From Rhizobium grahamii (lineage in GTDB: Bacteria; Pseudomonadota; Alphaproteobacteria; Rhizobiales; Rhizobiaceae), in contig NZ_CP043499.1 of NCBI RefSeq assembly GCF_009498215.1, positions 248,001 to 312,000 on the forward strand: a stretch of DNA of 64,000 nt. The letters run 5' to 3'. The notes below the pieces were generated by a model. It made no database searches and was not told the origin of the DNA. It was given only the letters and a program-made list of their open reading frames with translations. Both the position numbers and the translations under genes were made by a program. Shown here piece after piece: positions 7,520-15,469 of the stretch; position 1 is the stretch's first letter, and the number at the start of each line of letters is the position of its first letter.

Positions 7520-9616
7520 TCAAACCAGCGTAAACGATTGTCGGTACTCGGGATCATCCACTTCTTTAAGCTCAGGCCAATGATCGAGGTCCTGTTGGCG
7601 ACGCTTTTCCACTTCCTCGGCGGAGATCCGGAAGACCCTGCTTCGATCGCCGACAAACTCGCTAACAGGAATCGTCTCGAGCAGCCTGATCGGTAGTCCT
7701 GTTATATCCCGTGCGGTAACTTCGTGAACTAATCGGTGTTCGCAGGCGCGTCGATAATCGAAATCAACTTCTTTCATTGCCGCGTGGATAGCCATTCCGA
7801 CCATTCTCGCGGCGCTTGGCGGAAAGGATACGGCGACGGGATGTGATCTGAAACTGTGTTCCCTCTCAGCTTCCCATACGTCAGGAAAGCCTTGAAGCAC
7901 CTTCAGCATTGAAACGCTCAATTTGAAAGGTTTCTTAAATTCCTCTGGCGTCGGAGGCCTTTGCTTGAATCCCGATATGTCGATCCCCAACGCGGCCCAC
8001 CCGCTCTTTTTGACGTTATGCTTGGGCAGTGGGAATTCGGGTATCGGGGCGTTCCATCGCTTTCCCAGCCATTTTCCAACTGCTTTTCTGAACTTCTTCC
8101 GATCAACAGGGTCTTCACTGCTGTTGCGAGCATGTTCGGACATCAGTCGAGCCAAGGACCTGCCTAGACCGCTTGGCAACGGCGGCTCAATTATGGGCAT
8201 TTTGATATCGACGTCCAACCCCCATCTTGTCCCGACAATCAGTTCGCGTGGCTTCGACTGTGCGATGCCGAACTGACCGAGGTCAATGGAGTGCCAGTTC
8301 ACGTCGTACCCAAGCTCTTCGAAGCTTGCCGCTAAGGGCTGATCTTTCGAATCTTCAGGTCGGCCTTCGAAAACGAAAACCTTGGGATTGATCGTACTCA
8401 CAGCGTCGAGGGCGTTATTCAAATACTCCCTTCGATTAGTATAGCTGTGCCAGGGCCGACCGCTCGTGAGGACATCGATGTCTTGCGTGGCAAGCCGGGA
8501 ATAAACGCCCTTCACGTCCACTGTGAAGCGATCCTCGATGTCCCACAAAGGCATATTCTTTTTCAAATCGATCTTTTGTCGTCCTCCCGCGGTAAAGACG
8601 GCAGCGGGCAGAAATCCGGCTGCTCTAAGGCCAAGCGCCATTCCACCGACACCTGCGTCGATATCGACGAACTTCATATTCTCTGGAACGACGGGAACAG
8701 GAGACCTCACGCCTAAATGGACCACAGCCGATGATATCTTACCGGCCAAGTACGCAACGCCGCTACCCGGTACCAACGATAGTTCGTCGAGCTTCCCATC
8801 TCGAAGGCGCTCTAACTCGTGCCAAGACCCTGCGAGCGCCGCTTCCGCCGCACCTCCTTCGAAAAATCCGCGAACGCTTGGTCGGGGAGGAGTTGATTTG
8901 CCGAATAACGTTTTCAGACTGGTCAGCGTTTTCCTGGCCTTCTTCTGAATTGCAGACGTCACATCGCACTGTTTAGCTGCTTCGATAGAGTCGGTTCCGC
9001 TGTCTTTGGCGAGCGCGTCCCGCTGCTTAAGAAGTTCCAAAATATCGTTGGCTTCTCGTTCAAGCGAAGCCTTAGTTTTCATGCCGAGCTTACGAGCCGC
9101 TTGGCCAAAATAAGCCCGCCGCTCACGCTGGACGATCGTTTCGTGGGGTAATGCTCGCGTTAAGTTTTCGCGGCGAATTCTTTCGACCGCGACCGCGTGC
9201 ACCCTATCGCCGCGACGCAGCCGGATGAGGGTCTCCGATTTTGATTGCCAGTCGCATTTGACAAACGCTCTGATTGCCTCCTGGGAAACGCAACCTTCTA
9301 CGAGCGCGTCCCCCACCTCTTCAGCGGCCGCACCAGCGAACTGGTGGTTGAAATCTATGCAGGATCGGGCTTCGGCTGCCGAGAAGCCGACGTCCCTCTG
9401 GAGCCAGCGAAACAGATTGACTTGGGAAGTAAGGCCGCCGAGTTCTTTTTCCAGTTCTGCCACCGTTGCAGCCGCGTCGAAAAAAGCGCGGGCCTGGCTT
9501 CTCCTAAATGCCAGCAGCTTCTTTCTCGCAACCGACAACGCATCAGCGCTCTCGTCGCGAACGACGAGCCTATTTGATTTGTTCTCTGGTTGCATCGAAT
9601 CCACGGCTGTACTCAT
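7520..9616 (-). CDS. DNA C5-cytosine-methyltransferase-like protein lacking catalytic motifs
   Basis: The 698-residue product has an N-terminal helical region (1-300) and a C5-methyltransferase fold at about 310-615. Motif order is readable. Motif I is VDIDAGVGGMALGLRAAGF (about 315-333, where active enzymes have FAG). Motif IV is SGRPWHSYT (about 384), where the catalytic PCQ should be. Motif VI is FEGRPE, where ENV is expected. Motif VIII is GIAQSKPRELIVGTR. Motifs IX/X are MLKVLQGFPDVWE and SHPVAVSFPPSAARMVG. The catalytic Cys and the ENV Glu-Asn are replaced, so DNA methylation is not expected, although the frame is long and intact. A DNA-binding or regulatory role is an inference. It stands alone; its partners are unknown. 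Confidence 0.75.
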   Translation of the reverse strand: MSTAVDSMQPENKSNRLVVRDESADALSVARKKLLAFRRSQARAFFDAAATVAELEKELGGLTSQVNLFRWLQRDVGFSAAEARSCIDFNHQFAGAAAEEVGDALVEGCVSQEAIRAFVKCDWQSKSETLIRLRRGDRVHAVAVERIRRENLTRALPHETIVQRERRAYFGQAARKLGMKTKASLEREANDILELLKQRDALAKDSGTDSIEAAKQCDVTSAIQKKARKTLTSLKTLFGKSTPPRPSVRGFFEGGAAEAALAGSWHELERLRDGKLDELSLVPGSGVAYLAGKISSAVVHLGVRSPVPVVPENMKFVDIDAGVGGMALGLRAAGFLPAAVFTAGGRQKIDLKKNMPLWDIEDRFTVDVKGVYSRLATQDIDVLTSGRPWHSYTNRREYLNNALDAVSTINPKVFVFEGRPEDSKDQPLAASFEELGYDVNWHSIDLGQFGIAQSKPRELIVGTRWGLDVDIKMPIIEPPLPSGLGRSLARLMSEHARNSSEDPVDRKKFRKAVGKWLGKRWNAPIPEFPLPKHNVKKSGWAALGIDISGFKQRPPTPEEFKKPFKLSVSMLKVLQGFPDVWEAEREHSFRSHPVAVSFPPSAARMVGMAIHAAMKEVDFDYRRACEHRLVHEVTARDITGLPIRLLETIPVSEFVGDRSRVFRISAEEVEKRRQQDLDHWPELKEVDDPEYRQSFTLV

Positions 9617-9707
9617 GGGCGAGGCCTACCATCCCTCAGGTTGCAACCGGGCTACGTGATTGCTTCAAATTTTAATGATGTGCCGATTTGATGCGGATCG
9701 ATCAGGC

Positions 9708-10301
9708 TTAGCGAAGGGCGGAGCGCTTCATGGCTGCCGGATGGCGAAACTGGTCGTCATTCGCATGATCGATATCTTCCCAACCGTCCGGCTTGGGCAC
9801 CGCCCACAGATCGAATTCGGGATTATAGACGCCTGGCAGGGCGAAAAATCTGTTGATGTAAATGAAGTCGCGAGTGTTGAAGGTCGCGATCGGGATCTGG
9901 TGCGCGATCGACATCGCCGCAAGAATGGCGTCCCCACCCAACTGAATCCGCAATGGTTTGAGCTTGTCTCCGTTCTTGTCCGTCCGCCTTTCCGTCAGGA
10001 AAAAGTGCTGCATTGGCGGGCTGGCCGCCATCTGGCCAAGTATCCGTGAAGCCTTCACATCCATTTCGGGATAGGGATCACAGAGGGCGACAAATTGCTC
10101 AAACCACCCCAGCAATTCCAGGGCTCTGGGTGGATTGTCACGATGAGCGACCCGAATGCCGTATTCGGTCTCGTAAAGGGATACCCAAGGGACAGCTAGG
10201 AAACCAGACGGCAAGGATTCCAGCCAGTCCCATAACCAGTCCGGCGCGTTGGGCAGGTAGGCCTTGCTGATTATGTTCGTGTCCAGCAGCAGCTTTGCCA
10301 A
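9708..10301 (-). CDS. vapC: PIN-domain ribonuclease toxin, VapC family
   Basis: The 197-residue protein starts AKLLLDTNIISK with the first PIN Asp. It has a central Glu (YETEYGIR) and GGDAILAAMSIAHQIPIATFNTRDF, with the further acidic residues of the metal site in the usual order. VapC toxins are RNA endonucleases normally paired with an upstream antitoxin. It is longer than typical VapC (about 130-140 residues), with an extra insert around ERRTDKNGDKLKP and a C-terminal tail. No antitoxin precedes it on the same strand. A Phd-like gene faces away 99 bp upstream. Confidence 0.75.
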   Translation of the reverse strand: MAKLLLDTNIISKAYLPNAPDWLWDWLESLPSGFLAVPWVSLYETEYGIRVAHRDNPPRALELLGWFEQFVALCDPYPEMDVKASRILGQMAASPPMQHFFLTERRTDKNGDKLKPLRIQLGGDAILAAMSIAHQIPIATFNTRDFIYINRFFALPGVYNPEFDLWAVPKPDGWEDIDHANDDQFRHPAAMKRSALR

Positions 10302-10400
10302 GGACCATCACTTTCCTGTGTGAACCGTCAAGAAACAGGAGTAGTGTGGCGTCAGATGGCTTACAAAAGCTTACCGAAAGAATTCGAGTAGTGAGGCTCT

Positions 10401-10595
10401 ATGACTTCCAAGTCAGTTTGGACCGCTGACGCGGCTGCGGGCAATCTCGTGCGCGTTCTAAAACAGGCGAGGGAGTCTGGACCGCAGGAGATTCAGGACG
10501 AGACAGGCGTCTATGTTCTAAAGGCTGTCGGAAAGAATTCGAAGGACGACGTTGCTTCATCCTTGCTGAAGCTGCGGCCGAAGCAAAAGCCGTAG
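10401..10595 (+). CDS. Phd/YefM-like antitoxin (short)
   Basis: The 64-residue product begins TSKSVWTADAAAGNLVRVLKQA. This matches the Phd/YefM opening, in which an edge strand is followed by a helix (here ARESGPQEIQ) and a second strand (GVYVLKAV). Such proteins bind their own promoter and neutralise a toxin. It is divergent from the PIN toxin gene, with 99 bp between the starts, an unusual layout if the two are a pair. It may instead be an orphan. Confidence 0.5.
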   Translation: MTSKSVWTADAAAGNLVRVLKQARESGPQEIQDETGVYVLKAVGKNSKDDVASSLLKLRPKQKP

Positions 10596-11395
10596 AGCCG
10601 CCCCTGGTAAAGGATTCGTTAACGTCTCGACAACGCCAAGCTTCCTTTAATATGCCACGCCTGGTGAGAGCCCTGTCCTGTTAGAACACCGACCATGGTA
10701 TCCGTTGACGCGATGGCCAGCGTACGCGTGGGACTGTGACACGCGTAAGGTCCGGGAAAGTCTGTAGTCAATTCGACCGCCAAGATTCAGCCATCAGTGG
10801 CGGGACGGACCTCGCATGGGATTCAAGGCGAAGCAATTGGCCAAGATGGATAGGCGAGGCCCGTGACCGGCGTTCTTGAGGATCCAATCAATTTTGAGAA
10901 GCGGCTGCCGAAGCGTAGTGTCCGTTTCGCTCCGCGGCTGCACCTTGCGACCGCTTATCCTTATTCCTTCGATCGTTCCAGGAACTGCTCCACGACGTTC
11001 GACATGTCAATCGAGGAGCTACGCTGAGCCGGATGAAATGGGACCACGGTCTTTAATGATGCTACCAGTTTGCTCATTGGTTCGAACAGCCAGGAGGGGA
11101 CCGGTATCGGAGATGGTCTGTTTTCCGATCCTTCCGATGCGCTCGCCCTGCGCCGGATCATCCTTGTCGGTGGTGTAAGGATGGACGACACCACTTATCC
11201 TCCGGGTGGAAGAGTTTAGTAGGCTCGTGCAGGAACCTGTTCCAGCCAGACGGCTTCGTTGGTCCGACAGATGGCATGGATGCCGGGTGCTACTGCAACT
11301 CGGTTGAGGATTCCTTTTCAACGTTCATAAATCTGCACAAAATTGGGAACTGGGTGGACTTTCGCCCGTTTTCCCGGATTGGGATGGAGGTTTTT
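10596..11395. other. Gene-poor stretch, no supported gene
   Basis: Only short frames occur here. Minus-strand frames at 10961-11194 and 11019-11321 have low-complexity, Ser/Arg/Pro-rich translations and look like remnants or noise. No clear RNA gene, insertion sequence or FNR-type palindrome was found. It separates the mobile left part from the anaerobic-respiration part. Confidence 0.4.
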
Positions 11396-11608
11396 ATGCC
11401 GCCGCTTATCCGGTTCATGCTGACGCGATTAGCGATCGGTTTTGCCTTGGGTGCTTTGACCGGTATTGTGGTCTGGGCGATTAACCTATCACAATTGTAT
11501 CCGCCAAACTTGGAGCGCTGGATCGCGCAGTCGCTGTTCGTTTATCTTTTCGCAAGTACGATGGGCATTGGCTATCTTGCCACATCTCTTTTTCTGGATG
11601 TTGAGTAA
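11396..11608 (+). CDS. Small two-helix membrane protein
   Basis: The 70-residue product has two hydrophobic segments (IGFALGALTGIVVWAI and SLFVYLFASTMGIGYLATSLF) joined by a short polar loop. The start at 11396 is chosen because GGAGG lies five bases upstream; the longer frame starting at 11276 has no ribosome site. It has no recognised family. It stands at the left edge of the anaerobic gene region, and converges with the DUF1488-like gene 16 bp downstream. Confidence 0.5.
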   Translation: MPPLIRFMLTRLAIGFALGALTGIVVWAINLSQLYPPNLERWIAQSLFVYLFASTMGIGYLATSLFLDVE

Positions 11609-11624
11609 AACAGCCCACTCCACT

Positions 11625-11954
11625 TCAATTCTGAACAGAGCTGCGTTTCGCCCCGTCAACAGCCAACGGCCGGGTGGACCGCCATCCTCGCAGCCAGTTC
11701 ATGACGTCGTTCGCCGTAACGAGAAAGGTCTCCGCAACTGGATTGCGGTCGAGCACCGTCTGAGTCAGCGCGATACTGCAGAATGTCTCGGCATATTCGA
11801 GGAGCCGCGGCTCATCAGCCAACGGCGGCGACGCTACTGAAAGCAGCGCGCGTCGCGATACCATCACTTCGCGTGTTCGTCCAGATTGAACAAACAGAAT
11901 GTGCCCAGATTGCACACGTCGATCGAAACGTGCTCGGACGACAACTGGTGTCAT
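11625..11954 (-). CDS. DUF1488-like small protein (paralogue of the 22.4-kb gene)
   Basis: The 109-residue protein shows the DUF1488 pattern: a strand (HILFVQSGRTREVMVSRRAL), a PP.ADE.RLLEY motif, a helix ending FCSIALTQ, and a closing strand with a T/S-A-NDV motif. Function is unknown for the family. A second copy lies at 22418-22705, sharing the REAL...PP.ADESRL...ICEIA layout. Both sit beside units preceded by FNR-type boxes. The start at 11954 has GGAG in GGGGAGAGGATGAT. Confidence 0.55.
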   Translation of the reverse strand: MTPVVVRARFDRRVQSGHILFVQSGRTREVMVSRRALLSVASPPLADEPRLLEYAETFCSIALTQTVLDRNPVAETFLVTANDVMNWLRGWRSTRPLAVDGAKRSSVQN

Positions 11955-12039
11955 ATCATCCTCTCCCCCCGCAAACTCATTAATCCCTTGCTGCAGAACG
12001 CATCCCTTTCATCAACCCGAAGGTTCGCGCGGCGACGTC

Positions 12040-12219
12040 TCAACGCCCCTCAATGCGGTGATCGTCCGTGTCGGTGGGCTCGTTGTCCCGCAGGCCTTTT
12101 TTGAACGCGTTTATGCCTTGTGCGAGGTCGCCCATTAACTCGGGCAGCTTTCCTTTACCAAAGAACATCAGTACGACGACAAGTACCATGACCCAATGCC
12201 ATATGCTAAGGCTTCCCAT
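12040..12219 (-). CDS. tatA: TatA-family twin-arginine translocase subunit (accessory copy)
   Basis: The 59-residue protein has a short N-terminal membrane helix (IWHWVMVLVVVLMFFG), the KGKLPELMGDLAQGINAFKKGL amphipathic helix split across two turns, and a polar acidic tail, all typical of TatA. TatA forms the pore part of the Tat system for folded proteins. The start at 12219 has GGAG six bases upstream; the longer frame adds an unlikely N-terminus. No TatB or TatC is nearby, so it must work with chromosomal partners. An FNR-type box sits 60 bp upstream. NirK, NapA and the Rieske protein in this window carry Tat signals, a plausible reason for an extra TatA. Confidence 0.85.
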   Translation of the reverse strand: MGSLSIWHWVMVLVVVLMFFGKGKLPELMGDLAQGINAFKKGLRDNEPTDTDDHRIEGR

Positions 12220-12272
12220 GTTGATCTCCTGTTGAACGAAGCCCACGTTATAACGAGGACGCGCGTCCACGT

Positions 12273-12286
12273 TTGTGACAGATCAA
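12273..12286. promoter_or_regulatory. FNR/NnrR-type box TTGTGACAGATCAA upstream of tatA
   Basis: A 14-bp TTG-N8-CAA palindrome with a good right half (ATCAA) and a weaker left half. It is centred about 60 bp before the tatA start on the minus strand. The spacing is similar to other boxes in this window. Confidence 0.5.
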
Positions 12287-12309
12287 TTAAAGCAGAAGGA
12301 TATTGACTT

Positions 12310-12549
12310 TCAGCCCCCCGCGCGACCGCTTTGAAGTGTAAGATCGCCTTCTGACCGTGCGTGCGGTTCGTGCACCGTCTTCTGCTGAGGTAGCTGGACG
12401 CTGGCTGAACGCGAGTGAATCTGGAAGCTCGAGCGAGTTTCCATGAGATGCGCTTCCAACGTGGCCTGGATCTCGCCGCTCAGGGGGGCGCCCGAGCTGA
12501 AAAGTTCAAGGATGTCGACATGAATATCGACGGCGCTTGAGTATCTCAT
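12310..12549 (-). CDS. Small hypothetical protein, coupled to the ubi operon
   Basis: The 79-residue product starts with an ATG that overlaps the stop of the preceding gene (ATGA), so translation is probably coupled. It is polar, has His- and Gln-rich patches, and no membrane segment. Not recognised. It is the last gene of the ubiTUV transcript. Confidence 0.45.
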   Translation of the reverse strand: MRYSSAVDIHVDILELFSSGAPLSGEIQATLEAHLMETRSSFQIHSRSASVQLPQQKTVHEPHARSEGDLTLQSGRAGG

Positions 12550-12962
12550 CTTCGAGCGCCTAACGGTAAGGTTGCAAGGCTCCCGTGAGAACCGCGGAGG
12601 TCGCGTCTGTTAAAGGTGAATGCGCGAAGTAGCTGTGAGCCCAGTCTGGCCTGTTCGGCTAGATCTTCGAAAATCATCGCTGCCTCTTCAAGCTCGCCAA
12701 TATCGGTGGCTGGACCGAGTTCATCGAATTCGCGGAGTAATTCGAGAAGCGTCGCAACTTTCGTTCTTTGACGTATTGCCGAAGAGAATAGCTCGCTTAC
12801 CACCGAAGCCCGTTCAGAAGGCTCCAAGCTTGCCAATACTTCGCCGACCACCGTGGAGCAGCCACAATCCAGTTCCGGTTTTCTCGTAAATGCTTTGATT
12901 TGGCGGAGCGCAGAAAGGGCTCTCCCTCCCTCGGAAAATGCATGCTTTCGTTTGGTCATCAT
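12546..12962 (-). CDS. Hypothetical helical protein, fourth gene of the ubi operon
   Basis: The product has 137-138 residues. The start (ATG 12962, or the next ATG at 12959) overlaps the ubiV stop, so the much longer upstream frame is not needed. The protein is mostly helical (LASLEPSERASVVSELFSS, TLLELLREFDELGPATDIGELEEAAMIFEDLAEQ in pieces) and has two close Cys (LDCGCS). No family is recognised. Its position suggests a role linked to anaerobic quinone synthesis or denitrification. Confidence 0.5.
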   Translation of the reverse strand: MMTKRKHAFSEGGRALSALRQIKAFTRKPELDCGCSTVVGEVLASLEPSERASVVSELFSSAIRQRTKVATLLELLREFDELGPATDIGELEEAAMIFEDLAEQARLGSQLLRAFTFNRRDLRGSHGSLATLPLGARR

Positions 12963-13888
12963 CACCAGTGTCCTTGCGAGTTTCTTTGTCTGGATACCCA
13001 CTCCGCACCAGCCGAGCCGTGGTGGAAGCCATTGGAGAGCGGTGCTTGGGGGAAAGCGGTCCGGAGCAACGCGACAGCCTCCTCCGTGGAGATCTTGCCG
13101 CAACAGAGGTCAGCGAAAATCACCGCTACCAATGCCATGTCACAGTCCTGCGGCGAGAGCCTCAGGGATGACACGCCGAGCGACCTGACGTTTTCCGGCG
13201 GTTCGGCAAGGGCCTGGCATGAGTGCGATACGGTCTGAACCCCGTTGAGAGCAAGGAATGGCTGTCCCGAAAGTGTGCCCACCGGAAGGCCGTCAGGTTC
13301 GTCTTGGCAAACAAACTGGCAGTTGTCCTTGGTCTTGCCTTTTGAGCGAGCATGCGCGCACCGCGCGGAAATGGCGAGCGGAACGCGGCCAAATGCGAAC
13401 AGCTCGAACTCTGGGCCGGAACACGCTCGAGTGATCTCGGCAACCGATGTCGCCGGAATTTCAGGAGGCAGGCAGATATTGGTCGCTCCGTTTCGAGCAA
13501 GGAAGCGGGCCGTCGCGCCGTTGTAGACGTTCACAAACGGGCCGATGGCGTGTGAACGGCCCTTCAGGAGGTGCAGCGCTGAAAGGTCATTGGCTTCTAC
13601 AAGGTGGCACTCGTCGCGAGCGACGGCCTGCTGATATTTCGATTCGCGATCCAGCGTTACCAGTGCAAGAGTCGAGAGGCGCACGGTCTTGCCAGCCCGT
13701 TCCAAGCGCTCGACCACGGCAGTCATCTCGCTTTCAATGAAGTGCAATCTCTTTGAGCAGATGGTTTCACCGAGGACCACTGTCTCCACGGGAGCCTCAT
13801 CTGCCATACGAAAGTAAAAATCGCGCCATTTCTCCGTCGACCAAAGATAGAGCAGCGGACCCAGGGTGAGATGAATCGGTTTCATCAT
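12962..13888 (-). CDS. ubiV: UbiV, oxygen-independent ubiquinone hydroxylation subunit
   Basis: The 308-residue protein is a peptidase-U32-fold protein of the UbiV type: it opens MKPIHLTLGPLLYLW and carries LALVTLDRE, NVYNGATARFLARNGATNICLPPE and ELFAFGRVPLAISARCAHAR. UbiV binds a 4Fe-4S cluster; the Cys of SARCAHAR, KDNCQFVC and the C-terminal region fit such a cluster. With UbiU and UbiT it allows ubiquinone ring hydroxylation without O2. The start is at 13888 or 13885 (tandem ATGs after AGAGG), directly after the ubiU stop. Confidence 0.88.
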   Translation of the reverse strand: MMKPIHLTLGPLLYLWSTEKWRDFYFRMADEAPVETVVLGETICSKRLHFIESEMTAVVERLERAGKTVRLSTLALVTLDRESKYQQAVARDECHLVEANDLSALHLLKGRSHAIGPFVNVYNGATARFLARNGATNICLPPEIPATSVAEITRACSGPEFELFAFGRVPLAISARCAHARSKGKTKDNCQFVCQDEPDGLPVGTLSGQPFLALNGVQTVSHSCQALAEPPENVRSLGVSSLRLSPQDCDMALVAVIFADLCCGKISTEEAVALLRTAFPQAPLSNGFHHGSAGAEWVSRQRNSQGHW

Positions 13889-13892
13889 GCCT

Positions 13893-14870
13893 CTATCTCC
13901 AGCGCTTCTCGTACGCACCGTGCGTCGTCTGCTGCCCTTCACTGAGAGCCCGCAGACGGGCCATGAGGAGAGAACGGTCGGCAGGAGCCGCTTTGAGGGT
14001 CGCCCTTAGCGTTGAAACGACTTCAGCGATATAGGCCTTCCCACGCTGGCGTCCTTCCACCTTCAATGCCTTCACCCCGGCCGACCGCAGCTCGTCAAGC
14101 TGGTCCATCACATCGAGAGACACGGGATCTTCAAAGGCATATGTTTTGCTGTCGGAGATCTGAAAGCGTCCTTTGCAGAGCGTCGGGTATCCCGCTGCCT
14201 CATCCGCTTGGAATCGATTGATCGTGAAGCCGCCAAGATCCGAAATCATGTCATTGCCCGATTGTCTGTACCGAACGTGGCTAGCGGGCGAGCAGACGCC
14301 GTTCATATTCGGAGACTTGCCGGTGGCATAGGAGGAAAGCGAGCATCGGCCTTCGGCCATGACGCAAAGGCCACCGAAAACGAATACCTCAAGCTCGCAG
14401 GTCACACGTTGGGCGATCTTTGCGATGTCCTGGATCGTTAGCGTTCGCGGAAGGACTACCCGCGTCGCGCCGAAGCTCTCAGCAAGGAATGTCAAGGCAT
14501 CCGGGTTTGATGCGGAAGCCTGGACTGAGATGTGAAGCCGTTGATCGGGATATTGTTCTGCCACGTGAGCCATAAGCCCGAAGTCCGCAACGATGAGGGC
14601 GTCCGCGCCTGCCTGTCTTGCCTCTCCTGCGCGCCGATACCAAAGCTCTTCCTTACCGGCGGTCATGAAAGTGTTCAGGGCCACAAACGTCTTCACATTT
14701 CGGGCGCGTGCATATGCGATAGCCTCTTTCAACTCGGAAAGATCGAAATTCAAACCTGGGAAATTGCGTGCGTTGGTCTCATCACGAAAGCCGCAATACA
14801 CAGCGTCTGCTCCGGCATCAACGGCTTCGCGAAATGAGGCGGGCGTGCCTGCGGGGCAGATCAATTCCAT
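13893..14870 (-). CDS. ubiU: UbiU, oxygen-independent ubiquinone hydroxylation subunit
   Basis: The 325-residue U32 protein begins MELICPAGTPASFREAVDAGADAVYCGF, typical of UbiU. It contains the signature region EVFVFGGLCVMAEGRCSLSSY, followed by GVCSP, and later AGVKALKVEGRQR. UbiU pairs with UbiV as a 4Fe-4S heterodimer. The start at 14870 overlaps the ubiT stop by 10 bp, so the longer frame is rejected. Order ubiT-ubiU-ubiV on one strand means one transcript from the box at 15421. Confidence 0.9.
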   Translation of the reverse strand: MELICPAGTPASFREAVDAGADAVYCGFRDETNARNFPGLNFDLSELKEAIAYARARNVKTFVALNTFMTAGKEELWYRRAGEARQAGADALIVADFGLMAHVAEQYPDQRLHISVQASASNPDALTFLAESFGATRVVLPRTLTIQDIAKIAQRVTCELEVFVFGGLCVMAEGRCSLSSYATGKSPNMNGVCSPASHVRYRQSGNDMISDLGGFTINRFQADEAAGYPTLCKGRFQISDSKTYAFEDPVSLDVMDQLDELRSAGVKALKVEGRQRGKAYIAEVVSTLRATLKAAPADRSLLMARLRALSEGQQTTHGAYEKRWR

Positions 14871-15367
14871 GGTACGCCCTGCTTTTCGAGTGCATCGCGG
14901 CGCACGAGATCCAGCGCTTTCGCGGACCATTCACCGAACGGACCCGTGAGCCTGCTGATCGTGGACACGAGATCAACCTCATTGTCGTCAAGGGCGTTTC
15001 TGAGAGCGAGGACTGCTTCCATATCCCCCGTCACCAGGAGCTTCCGTGAGAAGAACAATGCGTCGCCATCGACACGACCTTCCGCCAGTGCGAGCATGAG
15101 TACGAGAGGCCCGCTTATTGTGGCGTCGGCCATGGGAAGCTTCCCGCGTCTCATAACTGTCATGGCGCGATCGGCGGGCCGTATCGAAAACGAGAACGGA
15201 AAGTCGTTGGGGATGAAGGCGAAGCGCGCCGTTCGATATTCCCCGAGGCGATCAAACAGCTTCGGGTGGATACGGAGAGTTTGTTTTAGGACAGTGTTGG
15301 CGACTTGGGCCGCGATCGGTAGCGGAACGAATCTTGCAGTTGCCATCAAGCGAGATGGAGCGAGCAT
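14861..15367 (-). CDS. ubiT: UbiT, SCP2-domain accessory protein of anaerobic ubiquinone synthesis
   Basis: The 168-residue protein has the SCP2 lipid-binding fold: strand-rich FAFIPNDFPFSFSIRP, then ATISGPLVLMLALAEGRVDGDALFFSRKLLVTGDMEAVLALRNALDD in segments. UbiT is thought to bring the quinone precursor to UbiUV. The start at 15367 is chosen because AGAGG lies five bases upstream and the length matches the usual 170 or so residues; the frame opens at 15601. It is divergent from ubiD, with an FNR-type palindrome between. Confidence 0.85.
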   Translation of the reverse strand: MLAPSRLMATARFVPLPIAAQVANTVLKQTLRIHPKLFDRLGEYRTARFAFIPNDFPFSFSIRPADRAMTVMRRGKLPMADATISGPLVLMLALAEGRVDGDALFFSRKLLVTGDMEAVLALRNALDDNEVDLVSTISRLTGPFGEWSAKALDLVRRDALEKQGVPWN

Positions 15368-15420
15368 AGGGGCCTCTTGGATTAGATGATGCATCCTAGT
15401 TGCGATCGCAGTAACGCTAT

Positions 15421-15434
15421 TTGCTCCCGAGCAA
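15421..15434. promoter_or_regulatory. FNR/NnrR-type palindrome TTGCTCCCGAGCAA
   Basis: This perfect dyad (16 bp with flanking T and A) sits between the divergent ubiT (start 15367) and ubiD (start 15470). It is centred about 60 bp from ubiT and about 42 bp from ubiD. The form resembles the TTGCG-N4-CGCAA variant used by NnrR-like regulators. Confidence 0.65.
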
Positions 15435-15469
15435 AGACGGCGATGGTTTAGCAATGCCATTGCTGCCCG

